Assembly: GCA_001916715.1 (NCBI GenBank)
Contig: MNSZ01000046.1
Coordinates: forward strand, 18,292 to 82,291
Source of the DNA: Firmicutes bacterium CAG:24053_14
Lineage (GTDB): Bacteria > Bacillota > Clostridia > Oscillospirales > Oscillospiraceae
Reading direction: 5' to 3'
DNA length: 64,000 bases
In this document: positions 16,664-25,085 of the stretch, one piece after another
Layout of the letters: every line of letters begins with the position of its first letter
How positions within the stretch are numbered: position 1 is the first letter of the stretch
The notes under the pieces: model-generated
Database searches by the model: none
Told to the model about the DNA's origin: nothing
Seen by the model: only the letters and a program-made list of their open reading frames with translations
Made by a program: the position numbers and the translations under genes

Positions 16664-17722
16664 TCAGAAATCAAGCATTACCTTGACTACCGGCTCGGGG
16701 CGTTTATCGGCCATCTCCATAGCCTGCTTGAACTCCTCGATCGGGTAGCGATGCGTGACCATGCGCTCAAGACCGGAAATGCGGCCTCTTGCTATCTCAT
16801 CGCAGATCAGCTCGAATTCCTCGTACTTGTACATGTTGTACGCTTTGAAGCTCAGCTCGTGCTGCTGATGTATGCGATACGGGAAGCCGACGCCGTCGAG
16901 CATCAGCGCATGCTGATGTACGGTTCCGCCGCGGCGGACAATGCGGCACGCCTGCTCAAGCACAGCTTCATTGCCGAAGCCGAGGAAAACCATGTCCACG
17001 CCAACACCGTCGGTAAGCTCCGAAATAACTTCCTCAAGATCCTGCTTGCTGCTGTCAACAACATTTTTGCAGCCGAACTCGCGGGCCATTTTGAGGTTTA
17101 TCTCGGACACATCCGCCGCTACGATGAGCTTCGGGCCGTAAAGCTGAGCGCCGATAAGGTCGCCCAGGCCGATCGGGCCGCAGCCGATGATCGCCACGGT
17201 GCTCTCCGGCGTGATGTTTGCACGGCGCACGGCATAGATGCCGTTTGCTACCGGCTCTATGAGCGCACCCTCTTCATAGCTTACATTGTCGGCAAGCTTG
17301 ACGACGGTTTTTTCGGGCACGACGATGTATTCGCCCATGGATCCCGTCCACTCGCCGTTATCCAGCTCGGGGACTTTGTAAGACGCGCCAAGCACTCTCT
17401 TTGAGGTACACAGATTGTACATTCCGTGCTTGCAGTAGTAGCACTCGCCGCAGCCGTACTGGGGTTCGCCGGTGACTCTGTCGCCGGGCTTGAATTTCGT
17501 CACGCCCTTGCCAACCTCGACCACGTCTCCGGCAAACTCATGGCCGGAAAGGACCGGGGGGATACGGAACGGGTGCATTCCATGCAAGGCGTGAACCTCG
17601 GAACCGCATATACCGCATTTGCGGATGCGGATCTTCACATCTTTATCATATCTGATTTGCGGCTCCGGCATATCGCTGCGGAATTCCGCAACGCCCAATT
17701 CCGGAAAATAACCAGCTCTCAT
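16664..17722 (-). CDS. Zinc-dependent alcohol/polyol dehydrogenase (MDR superfamily)
   Basis: A 352-residue medium-chain dehydrogenase. Catalytic zinc ligands are C39 (CGICGSEVH) and H61-E62 (GHEFAG). The structural zinc site has C91, C94, C97 and C105. The NAD-binding turn is GCGPIGLG. Closest look is to sorbitol/threonine/galactitol dehydrogenases, which oxidise a secondary alcohol next to a carboxylate or polyol chain. It lies 19 bases after the TRAP large permease, so it probably oxidises the imported compound. The exact substrate is unknown. Confidence 0.88.
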   Translation of the reverse strand: MRAGYFPELGVAEFRSDMPEPQIRYDKDVKIRIRKCGICGSEVHALHGMHPFRIPPVLSGHEFAGDVVEVGKGVTKFKPGDRVTGEPQYGCGECYYCKHGMYNLCTSKRVLGASYKVPELDNGEWTGSMGEYIVVPEKTVVKLADNVSYEEGALIEPVANGIYAVRRANITPESTVAIIGCGPIGLGDLIGAQLYGPKLIVAADVSEINLKMAREFGCKNVVDSSKQDLEEVISELTDGVGVDMVFLGFGNEAVLEQACRIVRRGGTVHQHALMLDGVGFPYRIHQQHELSFKAYNMYKYEEFELICDEIARGRISGLERMVTHRYPIEEFKQAMEMADKRPEPVVKVMLDF

Positions 17723-17741
17723 GGTATATGCCTCCTATAAA

Positions 17742-19025
17742 TTATTTCACCATCAGGCTCGGCAGGATCGTTGATATCTGCGGAATATAAGTGACGAGCA
17801 GAAGAACGATAAGCACGGCGATTACGAACGGCCAGATCTTCTTGACCATGTCGGTGAGCGTTATTCCGGCAACACCGCAGCCGGTGAACAGGTTAACGCC
17901 GACAGGAGGCGTAATGAGGCCGAGTGCGAGGTTGACGGTCATTACCGCGCCGAGATGCACAGCGTCGATGCCGAGGGTCTTTGCTATCGGGAAGAGTATC
18001 GGGCAGAGAATATAGAGTGCGGAGTTTGCGTCGATAAAGCAGCCTGCGATAATGAGAATGATGTTGACCATCAGCAGGAAGGTGTACTTATTTCCGTGAG
18101 CGATAGAGATAAGGCCCTGGCTTGCGTCACTTGCAAGGCCGGTAAAGGTAAGAACCTTGCCGAATACGGCTGCGCATCCGATGATAAGCATGACAACGGC
18201 AGTCTGCGAAACGGACTGGCGCAGGATAACGACGATCTCTTTAAAGCGCAGGGTCTTGTAGATGAATATGCCGACTATAAGTCCGTAAATCGCCGAAACC
18301 GCAGCGGCTTCGGTCGGGGTGAAAATACCGCCGTATATACCGCCGAGGATGATGACAGGCATAAGTATGCCCCACACGGCGTCGCCAAAAGCTTTCCAGC
18401 GCTCTTTGCCGCTTGCTTTCGGCTGACGAACCAGATTGCAGCCTCTGGAGCTGATAACCATGGTGAAGTAAATTGCAACGCCAATGAGTATGCCGGGGAT
18501 GATACCTGCCATGAACAGGTCGCCGACCGAGGTTCCGGTTACGGAGCCGTAGACAACAAAGGTGATCGACGGTGGGATAACGATACCTATTGCGCCCGCC
18601 GTACTCATGAGCGCGGCGCTTGTATCCTTTTCATAGCCGGATTTGCTCATTGCAGGGATAAGTATTCCGCCGAGGGCCGCGACGGTAGCCGGGCCGGAGC
18701 CGGAAATTGCCGCGAAGAAGCACGCAACAATGACGCAGACCATTGCGGTGCCGTGCTTTGTGTGTCCTACAAGGGAGTTAAAGAAGTTTATAAGTCGCAC
18801 GGATATGCCGCTGACGTCCATGATGTTGCCGGCGAGAATGAAGAACGGGATCGCCAGCAGAACATAGGTATTGGTGGAAGAATAGAGGTTCGCCGCTATA
18901 GTGGACATCATAGCCGGCTTGACTGCCATCGTAGTTATGATGCTCGACACGCCCAACGACATTGCTATGGGCACATTCAGGAAAAGAAGGGCGAAGAATA
19001 TTCCAAATAAGAGTACAGCACTCAT
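17742..19025 (-). CDS. dctM: TRAP transporter large permease (DctM)
   Basis: A 427-residue integral membrane protein with about twelve hydrophobic segments, typical of the DctM subunit that forms the ion-driven transport path. The start LLFGIFFALLFLNVPIAMSLG and the block GSGPATVAALGGILIPAM are characteristic, as is TPPVGVNLF near the C-terminus. Uptake is driven by sodium or proton gradient. It overlaps dctQ by four bases. Confidence 0.93.
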   Translation of the reverse strand: MSAVLLFGIFFALLFLNVPIAMSLGVSSIITTMAVKPAMMSTIAANLYSSTNTYVLLAIPFFILAGNIMDVSGISVRLINFFNSLVGHTKHGTAMVCVIVACFFAAISGSGPATVAALGGILIPAMSKSGYEKDTSAALMSTAGAIGIVIPPSITFVVYGSVTGTSVGDLFMAGIIPGILIGVAIYFTMVISSRGCNLVRQPKASGKERWKAFGDAVWGILMPVIILGGIYGGIFTPTEAAAVSAIYGLIVGIFIYKTLRFKEIVVILRQSVSQTAVVMLIIGCAAVFGKVLTFTGLASDASQGLISIAHGNKYTFLLMVNIILIIAGCFIDANSALYILCPILFPIAKTLGIDAVHLGAVMTVNLALGLITPPVGVNLFTGCGVAGITLTDMVKKIWPFVIAVLIVLLLVTYIPQISTILPSLMVK

Positions 19026-19528
19026 CCGTTATTGCCCTCCTTGCTTGTATCTTTAAAATCACGGCCCTGCACAAGGTAGACGCCCCACTGGATAAAGCGG
19101 ATGCACAGCACGGCCAGTCCTATCGGGAGCCAAATTCCGAAAAGCCATTCAGGCCACTGCATGCCCTGCGTAAGCACGTTGTTCTGATATTCCTTGATAA
19201 CCATAAGGACACCGTAGTATACGGATATCCCACAGAAGAAAACGCCGCACAGGCAGCTGAAAAGTCCCGCGATCTTCTTTCCCTTGGGGGAGAGCTTATC
19301 GGTGACAATGGAAAGTCCTAGGTGAGAATGATTCTTAAGCGCTACCGCCGCGCCTGTATAGGACAGGATAACAAGACCGAGGCGGTTGAGCTCTTCTATC
19401 CACGGCAGTGAAGAGAGAAGGACGTATCGCATGATAACATTTATAAAAGCGAGTATCGTCATGACCATGAGCATGGCCGCAAGTATGTAATCCTCAAGCG
19501 AATTGAGGACTTTTCCAGTCTTTTTCAC
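19022..19528 (-). CDS. dctQ: TRAP transporter small permease (DctQ)
   Basis: A 168-residue membrane protein with four hydrophobic segments. WIEELNRLGLVILSYTGAA and the following KNHSHLGLSI are conserved DctQ blocks. It forms the membrane complex with DctM, whose ATG overlaps its stop. A strong inverted repeat separates it from the binding-protein gene upstream. Confidence 0.92.
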   Translation of the reverse strand: MKKTGKVLNSLEDYILAAMLMVMTILAFINVIMRYVLLSSLPWIEELNRLGLVILSYTGAAVALKNHSHLGLSIVTDKLSPKGKKIAGLFSCLCGVFFCGISVYYGVLMVIKEYQNNVLTQGMQWPEWLFGIWLPIGLAVLCIRFIQWGVYLVQGRDFKDTSKEGNNG

Positions 19529-19562
19529 TTGAAACTCCTTTCGGTTGGATGGAAACCAATTT

Positions 19563-19603
19563 CACGGCACAGGCGTTCGGCAAGCCGAAACGCCTGTGCC
19601 GTG
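19563..19603 (-). repeat. Intercistronic stem-loop between dctP and dctQ
   Basis: A 13-bp perfect stem (CACGGCACAGGCG with CGCCTGTGCCGTG) with an inner TTCGG/CCGAA stem and a CAAG loop. There is no T run, so it is more likely an mRNA-stabilising or attenuating hairpin that sets a higher level for the binding protein than for the permeases. Confidence 0.7.
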
Positions 19604-19630
19604 GATCTTAAGGTTCAGTACATATACCGA

Positions 19631-20671
19631 TTATGATGCAACATTGATGCCGAATGCGGTGCATGCTTCCTGACCGTACTCATTTGCGTACTGCTCGGTA
19701 ACGCTTGCGACTGCTTCTTTGAAAACTTCGATCTCGCTGTCGGACAGACGGTAAATTTCATTGTAACCGTTGCCTTCCCAGTTGCTGAGGATCTTTTCCA
19801 TGGAATCTTCGATCTGCTTGTTTGCATCAAGGCAGGCCTGCTTTGCACAGCTTGCGATCAGCTCCTGAGTTGCCTCGTTAAGGCCGTTGTACCAATCGCT
19901 GTTTGCACTCCAGGTGAATGCTTCGTAGGTGTGGTTGGAAACGGTGATGTACTTCTGAACTTCCTGAACGTTTGCGGAGTTGATGGTGGAGGGGCTGTTA
20001 TCGTGGCCGTCGATGGTCTTCTGCTGCATTGCAGTGTAAACCTCGGACCAGCTCATTGCCTGAGGAGATGCACCCAGTGCGCTCCAGAAGCCGTTCCACA
20101 GATCGCCGCCCGGGGTGCGGATCTTCTGACCGACGAGGTCGGAAGGAGCCTTGATCTGGCACTTGGAGGAGGTCATGCACTTGAAGCCGTTGTGGAGTGC
20201 TCCGAGGTAGGTCAGGCCGTGCTCTGCGAGGACGGAGGAGACGAACTCGCCGCCGGCGCCGAAGAATGCGTCCTCAGCCGCCTGATAGTCGGAGAAGGTC
20301 CAGGGCAGGCAGCTTACCATGAGGCGCTTGTCGATGGACGAGATGATGGAGGTGGAGTGGATATCCATCTGGACGGTGCCGTCCATAACCAGCTCGAGGC
20401 CCTTGGTCATGTTGCCGCCGGCAAGCTGATCGTTGTTGTAAATGGTGACAGTGATCGCACCGCCGGACTGCTCTTCAATGTACTGCTTAAAGAGGTTTGC
20501 GCCGATGCAGTCGTTTGCGGTATCGGACTGGCCGTTGCAGGACAGGTCGATGCTGATCTTATCGTACTTGCTGCTGTCAGCGTCGCTGCCGCCGTTGTTG
20601 GAATCGTTGCCGCAGGCACACAGTGCGAAGACCATGCACAATGCGAGAACGATTGACAGGAATCTTTTCAT
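19631..20671 (-). CDS. dctP: TRAP transporter substrate-binding lipoprotein (DctP)
   Basis: A 346-residue extracytoplasmic binding protein. The N-terminus is a lipoprotein signal with lipobox ALCAC (Cys20). The body fits the DctP family: 'GGNMTKGLELVMDGTVQMD' early, the conserved 'GQKIRTPGG' and 'SWSEVYTAMQQKTIDGHDNS' segments, where the arginine of KIRTPG normally clamps the substrate carboxylate. Therefore the cargo is probably a carboxylate such as a sugar acid. It is in the same operon as the transketolase pair and dehydrogenase. Confidence 0.92.
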   Translation of the reverse strand: MKRFLSIVLALCMVFALCACGNDSNNGGSDADSSKYDKISIDLSCNGQSDTANDCIGANLFKQYIEEQSGGAITVTIYNNDQLAGGNMTKGLELVMDGTVQMDIHSTSIISSIDKRLMVSCLPWTFSDYQAAEDAFFGAGGEFVSSVLAEHGLTYLGALHNGFKCMTSSKCQIKAPSDLVGQKIRTPGGDLWNGFWSALGASPQAMSWSEVYTAMQQKTIDGHDNSPSTINSANVQEVQKYITVSNHTYEAFTWSANSDWYNGLNEATQELIASCAKQACLDANKQIEDSMEKILSNWEGNGYNEIYRLSDSEIEVFKEAVASVTEQYANEYGQEACTAFGINVAS

Positions 20672-20731
20672 TTCTTTTTCTCCTTTGTTTGTTATTTTTC
20701 CTAATTTAAGCAGGCAATGCCTGTTGTTTAC

Positions 20732-21655
20732 TCAAATTCCCTTTACGATGGAAACAATGTTTTCAACCGTGATGCCATTCATTTCAAGCAGTCTCTCGTA
20801 CGGCGCCGACTGACCGAACCGGTCGAGAATGCCGATACGCTTGACAACGCCGCGGCCCATATCCGCAGCAACAGACGCAACAGCGCTGCCGAGACCGTTA
20901 ATTATGTTGTGATCCTCAACGGTAACTATCTTGCCGCACTCATTGACGGCTTTGGTGACCGCTTCGACATCAAGCGGTTTTATCGTGTGCATATCCAGCA
21001 CACGAGCCTTTATTCCCTGCTTGAGAAGCTCCTCGGCAGCCTCAAGAGCAATGTGAACCGTATCGCCTATTGAAATGATTGCCGCATCGGTTCCCTCGCG
21101 CAGAGTGATCGCCTTGCCGATGACAAATTCCTGCTCGGGACCGTATACCTCGGGAACAGCATCGCGCGTAAAGCGGAGATACACGGGACCATCAAATTCT
21201 GCGGCTGCACGGGTGAGCTTACGGGCTGCATTATAGTCGGCCGGCATGATGACGGTCATGCCCGGTATCGTTGAAAGTATGCCCATATCCTCAATGCACT
21301 GGTGGCTTGCGCCGTCGTTTGCCGGGGTCACGCCTCCGTGCGAGCAGGCTATCTTGACATTAAGATGAGGGTAGCAGATCTCCTGACGGATCATTTCGCA
21401 CATACGCATGGAGCCGAATGCCGCGTAAGTCACGACGAAGGGTATCTTGCCGCAGGTCGCCAGACCCGCCGCGACGCCGGCGCCGCTCTGCTCGGCAATG
21501 CCGACGTTAACATGCTGTGCAGGAAGCTGCTTTGCAAAATTTGTGGTCTTGCAGGACTTGCCGATATCCACATCGATGACCAGGATATTCTTGTTTTCGC
21601 GTCCCAGCTCGACGATCTCATCGCCGAAGCCGTCTCTTGTTGCTATCTTGCTCAT
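20732..21655 (-). CDS. Transketolase, C-terminal subunit
   Basis: A 307-residue protein corresponding to the pyrimidine-binding and C-terminal domains of transketolase. SGAGVAAGLATCGKIPFVVTYAAF and the conserved EQ (GIAEQSG) with the catalytic glutamate near residue 75 are visible, plus the C-terminal domain from GKAITLREGTDA. It must pair with the N-terminal subunit encoded just upstream (4-base overlap). Split transketolases occur in dedicated catabolic operons. The reading frame is intact here, unlike its partner gene. Confidence 0.9.
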   Translation of the reverse strand: MSKIATRDGFGDEIVELGRENKNILVIDVDIGKSCKTTNFAKQLPAQHVNVGIAEQSGAGVAAGLATCGKIPFVVTYAAFGSMRMCEMIRQEICYPHLNVKIACSHGGVTPANDGASHQCIEDMGILSTIPGMTVIMPADYNAARKLTRAAAEFDGPVYLRFTRDAVPEVYGPEQEFVIGKAITLREGTDAAIISIGDTVHIALEAAEELLKQGIKARVLDMHTIKPLDVEAVTKAVNECGKIVTVEDHNIINGLGSAVASVAADMGRGVVKRIGILDRFGQSAPYERLLEMNGITVENIVSIVKGI

Positions 21656-22475
21656 GCTCGTGCTCCTTCCTCAAGTTCTGCCATGGCCGCTTTATACTCT
21701 TCGCTGTTCGGAGCTTTTCCGTGCCAATCGCCGCGGTTTTCCATGAAGGAAACACCCTTGCCCTTGACAGTGTTGCCCAAAATGAACTTGGGCTTGCCGT
21801 TTTTCGACGCACAAAGCTTGTCGAGCGCATCGACTATCTGCTCCATATCGTTGCCGTCTATGGTCATGCATTCGAAGCCGAAAGATTCAAACTTTTTCGC
21901 AAGATCCAGCACCGGCATGACCTCATCACAGGTTCCGTCGATCTGAAGGTTATTGTAATCGCAGAACACTACGATGTTATCCAGCTTATATTTGTTGCAT
22001 ACCTGAGCAGCTTCCCAGATCTCGCCTTCCTGACTTTCGCCGTCGCCTATGACGACAAACACGCGGTAATCCTTACCGTCAAGCTTTGCGGCAAGCGCCA
22101 TGCCCGCGCCGCAGGCAAAGCCCTGTCCGAGCGAGCCCGTGGAAATATCTATACCGGGGCACTTTTTCATGTCCGGATGCCCCTGAAGTATTGAGCCTTC
22201 TTTGCGAAGAGTACTCAAAACCGACTTATCGAAATATCCAAGCTCGGCAAGAGCTGCATACTGTATCGGACATGCGTGTCCTTTTGACAGCACAAAGCGG
22301 TCTCTGTCGGGCCATTTCGGGTTTTTCGGATCAACTTTCATTTCCGAGAAGTACAGTGCCGCAACGAAATCGGCCGCTGAAAGAGATCCTCTTGAGCCTA
22401 GGAGATCATTGAAATAACATCTTTTCGCAGTTCGGCTGCCTTTTCCTTGAGAAATTCAAGCTTCTCCTTTTGCAT
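21652..22475 (-). pseudogene. Transketolase, N-terminal (thiamine diphosphate) subunit, frame-broken
   Basis: The gene starts at ATG 22475 with a perfect GGAGGAG site and reads a normal transketolase N-terminus (KAAELRKDVISMIS), but hits TAG at 22398-22400 after 25 codons. The rest continues in another frame: G-S-R-G-S-L-S-A-A-D and then intact sequence to 21652, including GDGESQEGEIWEA, the thiamine diphosphate motif. Compared with the usual family stretch GHPGGSLSA the broken junction has lost the GHPG residues, including the conserved histidine. A small deletion explains both. The open frame from an internal ATG at 22341 would give 229 residues lacking the first strand and helix. It is either a real inactivation or a sequence error. 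Confidence 0.8.
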
Positions 22476-22490
22476 TTGCTCCTCCGTTCC

Positions 22491-22545
22491 GGCTGCATGC
22501 AGCCATAATTGTCACAAATCAGTTCTCCCAAAGTTGAACATTGGG
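22491..22545. promoter_or_regulatory. Palindromes upstream of the transketolase-TRAP operon, possible operator
   Basis: GGCTGCATGCAGCC (22491-22504) is a perfect 14-bp palindrome, just upstream of the GGAGGAG site. A little further upstream on the minus strand is TTGTGACAA-like dyad symmetry (about 22508-22516) and CCCA...TGGG (22528-22545). One of them may bind the adjacent GntR regulator. No clean sigma-A promoter was seen here. Confidence 0.4.
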
Positions 22546-22581
22546 TGTTTGTTGATTTAATTGTACTATTTGCAAAAAAGA

Positions 22582-22613
22582 AAGTCAACTGTTATGAATT
22601 TAACAGTTGACTT
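22582..22613 (-). terminator. Intrinsic terminator of the GntR gene
   Basis: AAGTCAACTGTTA / TAACAGTTGACTT, a 13-bp stem, followed on the minus strand by TTTCTTTTTT. It ends the regulator transcript before the transketolase operon. Confidence 0.8.
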
Positions 22614-22624
22614 TTGTGCAATGT

Positions 22625-23380
22625 TTATAATTTATAAGTCGTTTTCCAGTAAATATAACTAAAATCAATCGTCTCTTCAAGGGAGTATTTCGATTTCCGC
22701 TCGACCAGATCCAGCGTTGCTCTGTGAACATCGACGAGATACTGCATGTTATCATCCCTGCGGCACATCTCTATCGCACGCACTCTCGACTCCGCCGTAA
22801 GATCGGCTACATAGTCGTGGAACACTTTGACAAGCTCGTTCTTCGTGGCCGCTGCAAGCATCTGATGGAAGCATATATCCTCGCGCGCTATCATCTCAAT
22901 ATCCGCGTCGCGGCTGAGCACAAGAGATGAATAGAGCTTATGCTGCGCTTCGAGTGCCGCCTCATCCTCCTTATCAAGTCCGCAGTCTATGATAAGCAGG
23001 AACACGCCCGTGTCTATCATACGTCTCAGGCCAAGAAGATCATCGGCATTGCTCTTGCTGAAAAGAAGCGAGTAAATGACGGGGTTGAGCATCTTGGGCG
23101 TAAACGAATGCGTGATGAAGGTTCCTTCCGGGCGGCGTATCTCGACGGCGCCGTAGGCCACCAGAATTTTAATTGCCTCGCGCACGGTGTTTTTGCTCAT
23201 GGACATCATCTCGGCAAGCTGCATCTCCGTCGGGAGCTTATCCCCCGGCTTGTATCGTCCGGTGAGAACATCGTCGACTATTCTGTTAATTACAATATCA
23301 ACTGCCGATTGTTTTTTGTTCGTCGGGGAATACTTCGGCCATTTTTCACTCGTATTCAATGCTCGGACCCCATTCTGCAT
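22625..23380 (-). CDS. GntR-family transcriptional regulator (FadR/FCD type)
   Basis: A regulator of about 250 residues. The N-terminal winged helix is typical: IVDDVLTGRYKPGDKLPTE, then LAEMMSMSKNTVREAIKIL and a wing IRRPEGTF. The C-terminal helical domain (LLGLRRMIDTGVFLL...) is FCD-like, with metal/effector-binding residues such as the D-x3-H region 'EDICFHQMLA'. It likely senses a carboxylate and controls the transketolase-TRAP operon that lies just downstream in the same orientation. The start is uncertain: a good promoter at 23406-23434 places transcription start near 23399, so ATG 23380 is used rather than the longer frame to 23479; TTG 23365 with GGGG upstream is the alternative. Confidence 0.82.
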   Translation of the reverse strand: MQNGVRALNTSEKWPKYSPTNKKQSAVDIVINRIVDDVLTGRYKPGDKLPTEMQLAEMMSMSKNTVREAIKILVAYGAVEIRRPEGTFITHSFTPKMLNPVIYSLLFSKSNADDLLGLRRMIDTGVFLLIIDCGLDKEDEAALEAQHKLYSSLVLSRDADIEMIAREDICFHQMLAAATKNELVKVFHDYVADLTAESRVRAIEMCRRDDNMQYLVDVHRATLDLVERKSKYSLEETIDFSYIYWKTTYKL

Positions 23381-23405
23381 AGTTTTGATTTCAACAATGA
23401 AACTC

Positions 23406-23434
23406 ATTGTAGCAAAAAGCCCGGCCGATTGCAA
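23406..23434 (-). promoter_or_regulatory. Sigma-A promoter of the GntR gene
   Basis: On the minus strand TTGCAA (23429-23434), 17-base spacer, TACAAT (23406-23411). It overlaps the longest possible reading frame, so it rules out that upstream start. Confidence 0.7.
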
Positions 23435-23546
23435 CAGCAATTTGCCTCCGCAGCGCGACAAAGTCCATTCATCTGTCAAAACATCCCGAACATTTAAAAA
23501 AATCGGCAGAAAGCAGCCTTTTTCAAGACTACGCGCCGTACAGAAG

Positions 23547-24047
23547 CTATTCTATGGGCAGCTGGATGACCTCGATATCTTTTTTCTGCGCATAGCGGAT
23601 GGTGTTCCACGTTCCGCCGGACATGCCGTCGTAGCAGGCGACAAGGACGCTCGAATTATCTACCATGAAGCGGTTTCGTATCGCCATGCACGCCGGACTG
23701 TAGCTCTCGGCAAGCACTGTGACTTCATCACAATTATCTATGATCCTGTCGTATCGCAGGCGGTTATACTCGTTCCAGTTATCGGCCTGCCCCCTGTACG
23801 GAACAGCGGCCTGGAGCGTAACCTCCGAATGCATTTTTTTGAGACTTATGACGGCCTCGGCACAGTACATATCGCAGCCGAGCGCCATTCCGCAGATAAA
23901 ATGCTTTATCCCCGAATCGTACACCGCGCCGATAACGGCAGACAGCTTTTCCTTAAATTCAACGCATCTCGGATCCGATTCGTCATAGCCCCATGGAAGC
24001 TTCGACGGCCGGTGTCCCGAAAAGCAGCAGCTTTTTCCGTGTTCCAT
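23547..24047 (-). CDS. SLOG-superfamily protein, DUF1273/YpsA-like
   Basis: A 166-residue Rossmann-like protein. It begins with CCFSGHRPSKLPWG, the hallmark of the YpsA/DUF1273 group of the SLOG superfamily, and has GMALGCDMYCAEAVI and the NRLRYDRIIDNCDEVTV stretch. Relatives are thought to bind nucleotide-derived ligands; B. subtilis YpsA affects cell division. ATG 24047 with AAGGTGA just upstream is preferred over an in-frame ATG at 24080. It is monocistronic and divergent from ribU. Confidence 0.82.
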   Translation of the reverse strand: MEHGKSCCFSGHRPSKLPWGYDESDPRCVEFKEKLSAVIGAVYDSGIKHFICGMALGCDMYCAEAVISLKKMHSEVTLQAAVPYRGQADNWNEYNRLRYDRIIDNCDEVTVLAESYSPACMAIRNRFMVDNSSVLVACYDGMSGGTWNTIRYAQKKDIEVIQLPIE

Positions 24048-24104
24048 AACATCACCTTTTTCCATTCCATTGTAAGGCATACGAAGAAAAATGTCAAAAG
24101 GGTA

Positions 24105-24132
24105 TTGACATTTTATGCAGCAGCGCTATAAT
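24105..24132 (+). promoter_or_regulatory. Sigma-A promoter for the FMN riboswitch and ribU
   Basis: Consensus TTGACA (24105-24110), 16-base spacer, TATAAT (24127-24132); riboswitch starts about 20 bases later. Confidence 0.9.
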
Positions 24133-24153
24133 GAGGGCACAACCGAATAGGAT

Positions 24154-24260
24154 ATCTTCAGGGCAGGGAGCATTTCCCGACCGGCGGTAAAGTCCGCGAG
24201 CCGAAAGGCATGAACCGGTGTGATTCCGGTACCGACAGTATAGTCTGGATGGTAGAAGAT
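24154..24260 (+). promoter_or_regulatory. FMN riboswitch (RFN element)
   Basis: The flavin mononucleotide aptamer is nearly canonical: closing stem ATCTTC at 24154 and GAAGAT ending 24260, and the conserved strings GGGCAGGG, TTCCCGACCGGCGGT, AGTCCGCGAGCC, ACCGACAGTATAGTCTGGATG. It should switch ribU off when FMN is plentiful through the terminator just downstream. Confidence 0.97.
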
Positions 24261-24280
24261 GTGCGCTTTGATTTATTGCG

Positions 24281-24316
24281 TCGCCTGAAAGATATTTTCT
24301 TTCGGGTGATTTTTTA
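24281..24316 (+). terminator. Riboswitch expression-platform terminator
   Basis: Stem TCGCCTGAAAG / CTTTCGGGTGA with two wobble pairs and a T6 run, located between the aptamer and the ribU ribosome site GGAGG. This argues for transcription termination as the control mode. Confidence 0.85.
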
Positions 24317-24335
24317 ATTTCGGAGGTACATATCC

Positions 24336-25085
24336 ATGGGAAAGCTTATCTCTCAGATAGGTGAAAATCTTTCGTTCGTGCTCGAATGCCTCGGCATATT
24401 CGCGGCACTGTTCGTGCTGGCGCTGCTGTTTGAGCGCTTTGTTATGAAAAACCGCAAAAAGCTCGGCAGTACGCATTTCCTCGCCTACACGGCGATCTTC
24501 TCCGCAATGGCGGGCGTTTTGATGTTTATCGAGATACCACTGTTCTTCGCGCCGAGCTTTTACGAGATCGACCTGAGCGAGATCCCCATCATGATCTGCA
24601 CATTCTACCTTGGGCCGGTATCCGGCGTCGTGGCGGAGCTTCTCAAGATCATCGTTAAGCTCGTTTTCAAGGGCACGACGACCGCCTTTGTCGGCGACTT
24701 TGCAAACTTCGTCGTCGGCTGCTCGTTCGTTCTTCCTGCATCGTGCATCTACCACATGAAAAAGAGCAAGCGCGGCGCGCTTATCGGCATGATCGCCGGC
24801 ACGCTCGTAATGACGATTTTCGGAAGCCTTTTCAATGCGGTTTACCTGCTGCCGACCTTCGCAGAACTGTTCGGCATGCCGCTTGAGGCGATAATCAAGA
24901 TGGGCAGCGACATAAACTCGGCCATAAACAGTGTATCCACCCTCGTTTTGTTCTGCGTCGTTCCGTTTAACCTTTTAAAGGGCATTATAGTAACGGTGCT
25001 GACGATGCTGCTTTACAAGCGCATATCTCCCCTGCTTCACAAGGGCGACAAAAAGCTTGCCGAGCGCAAGGCTAAGAACGGATGA
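24336..25085 (+). CDS. ribU: Riboflavin ECF transporter S component RibU
   Basis: A 249-residue membrane protein with about six hydrophobic segments, the riboflavin-specific S subunit of an ECF transporter. The conserved block FFAPSFYEIDLSEIPIMICT, including the S-E-I-P motif typical for RibU, and GPVSGVVAELLKIIVKLVFKG are present. Assignment is strengthened by the FMN riboswitch directly upstream. GGAGG lies seven bases before the ATG. An N-terminal extra helix region of about 45 residues precedes the core fold. The 3' end overlaps the convergent flippase gene by 14 bases. Confidence 0.95.
   Translation: MGKLISQIGENLSFVLECLGIFAALFVLALLFERFVMKNRKKLGSTHFLAYTAIFSAMAGVLMFIEIPLFFAPSFYEIDLSEIPIMICTFYLGPVSGVVAELLKIIVKLVFKGTTTAFVGDFANFVVGCSFVLPASCIYHMKKSKRGALIGMIAGTLVMTIFGSLFNAVYLLPTFAELFGMPLEAIIKMGSDINSAINSVSTLVLFCVVPFNLLKGIIVTVLTMLLYKRISPLLHKGDKKLAERKAKNG

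Noticed and set aside
22625..23479. 284-codon version of the GntR regulator
   Set aside because: Its first codons lie over the promoter hexamers at 23406-23434, so they would not be transcribed.
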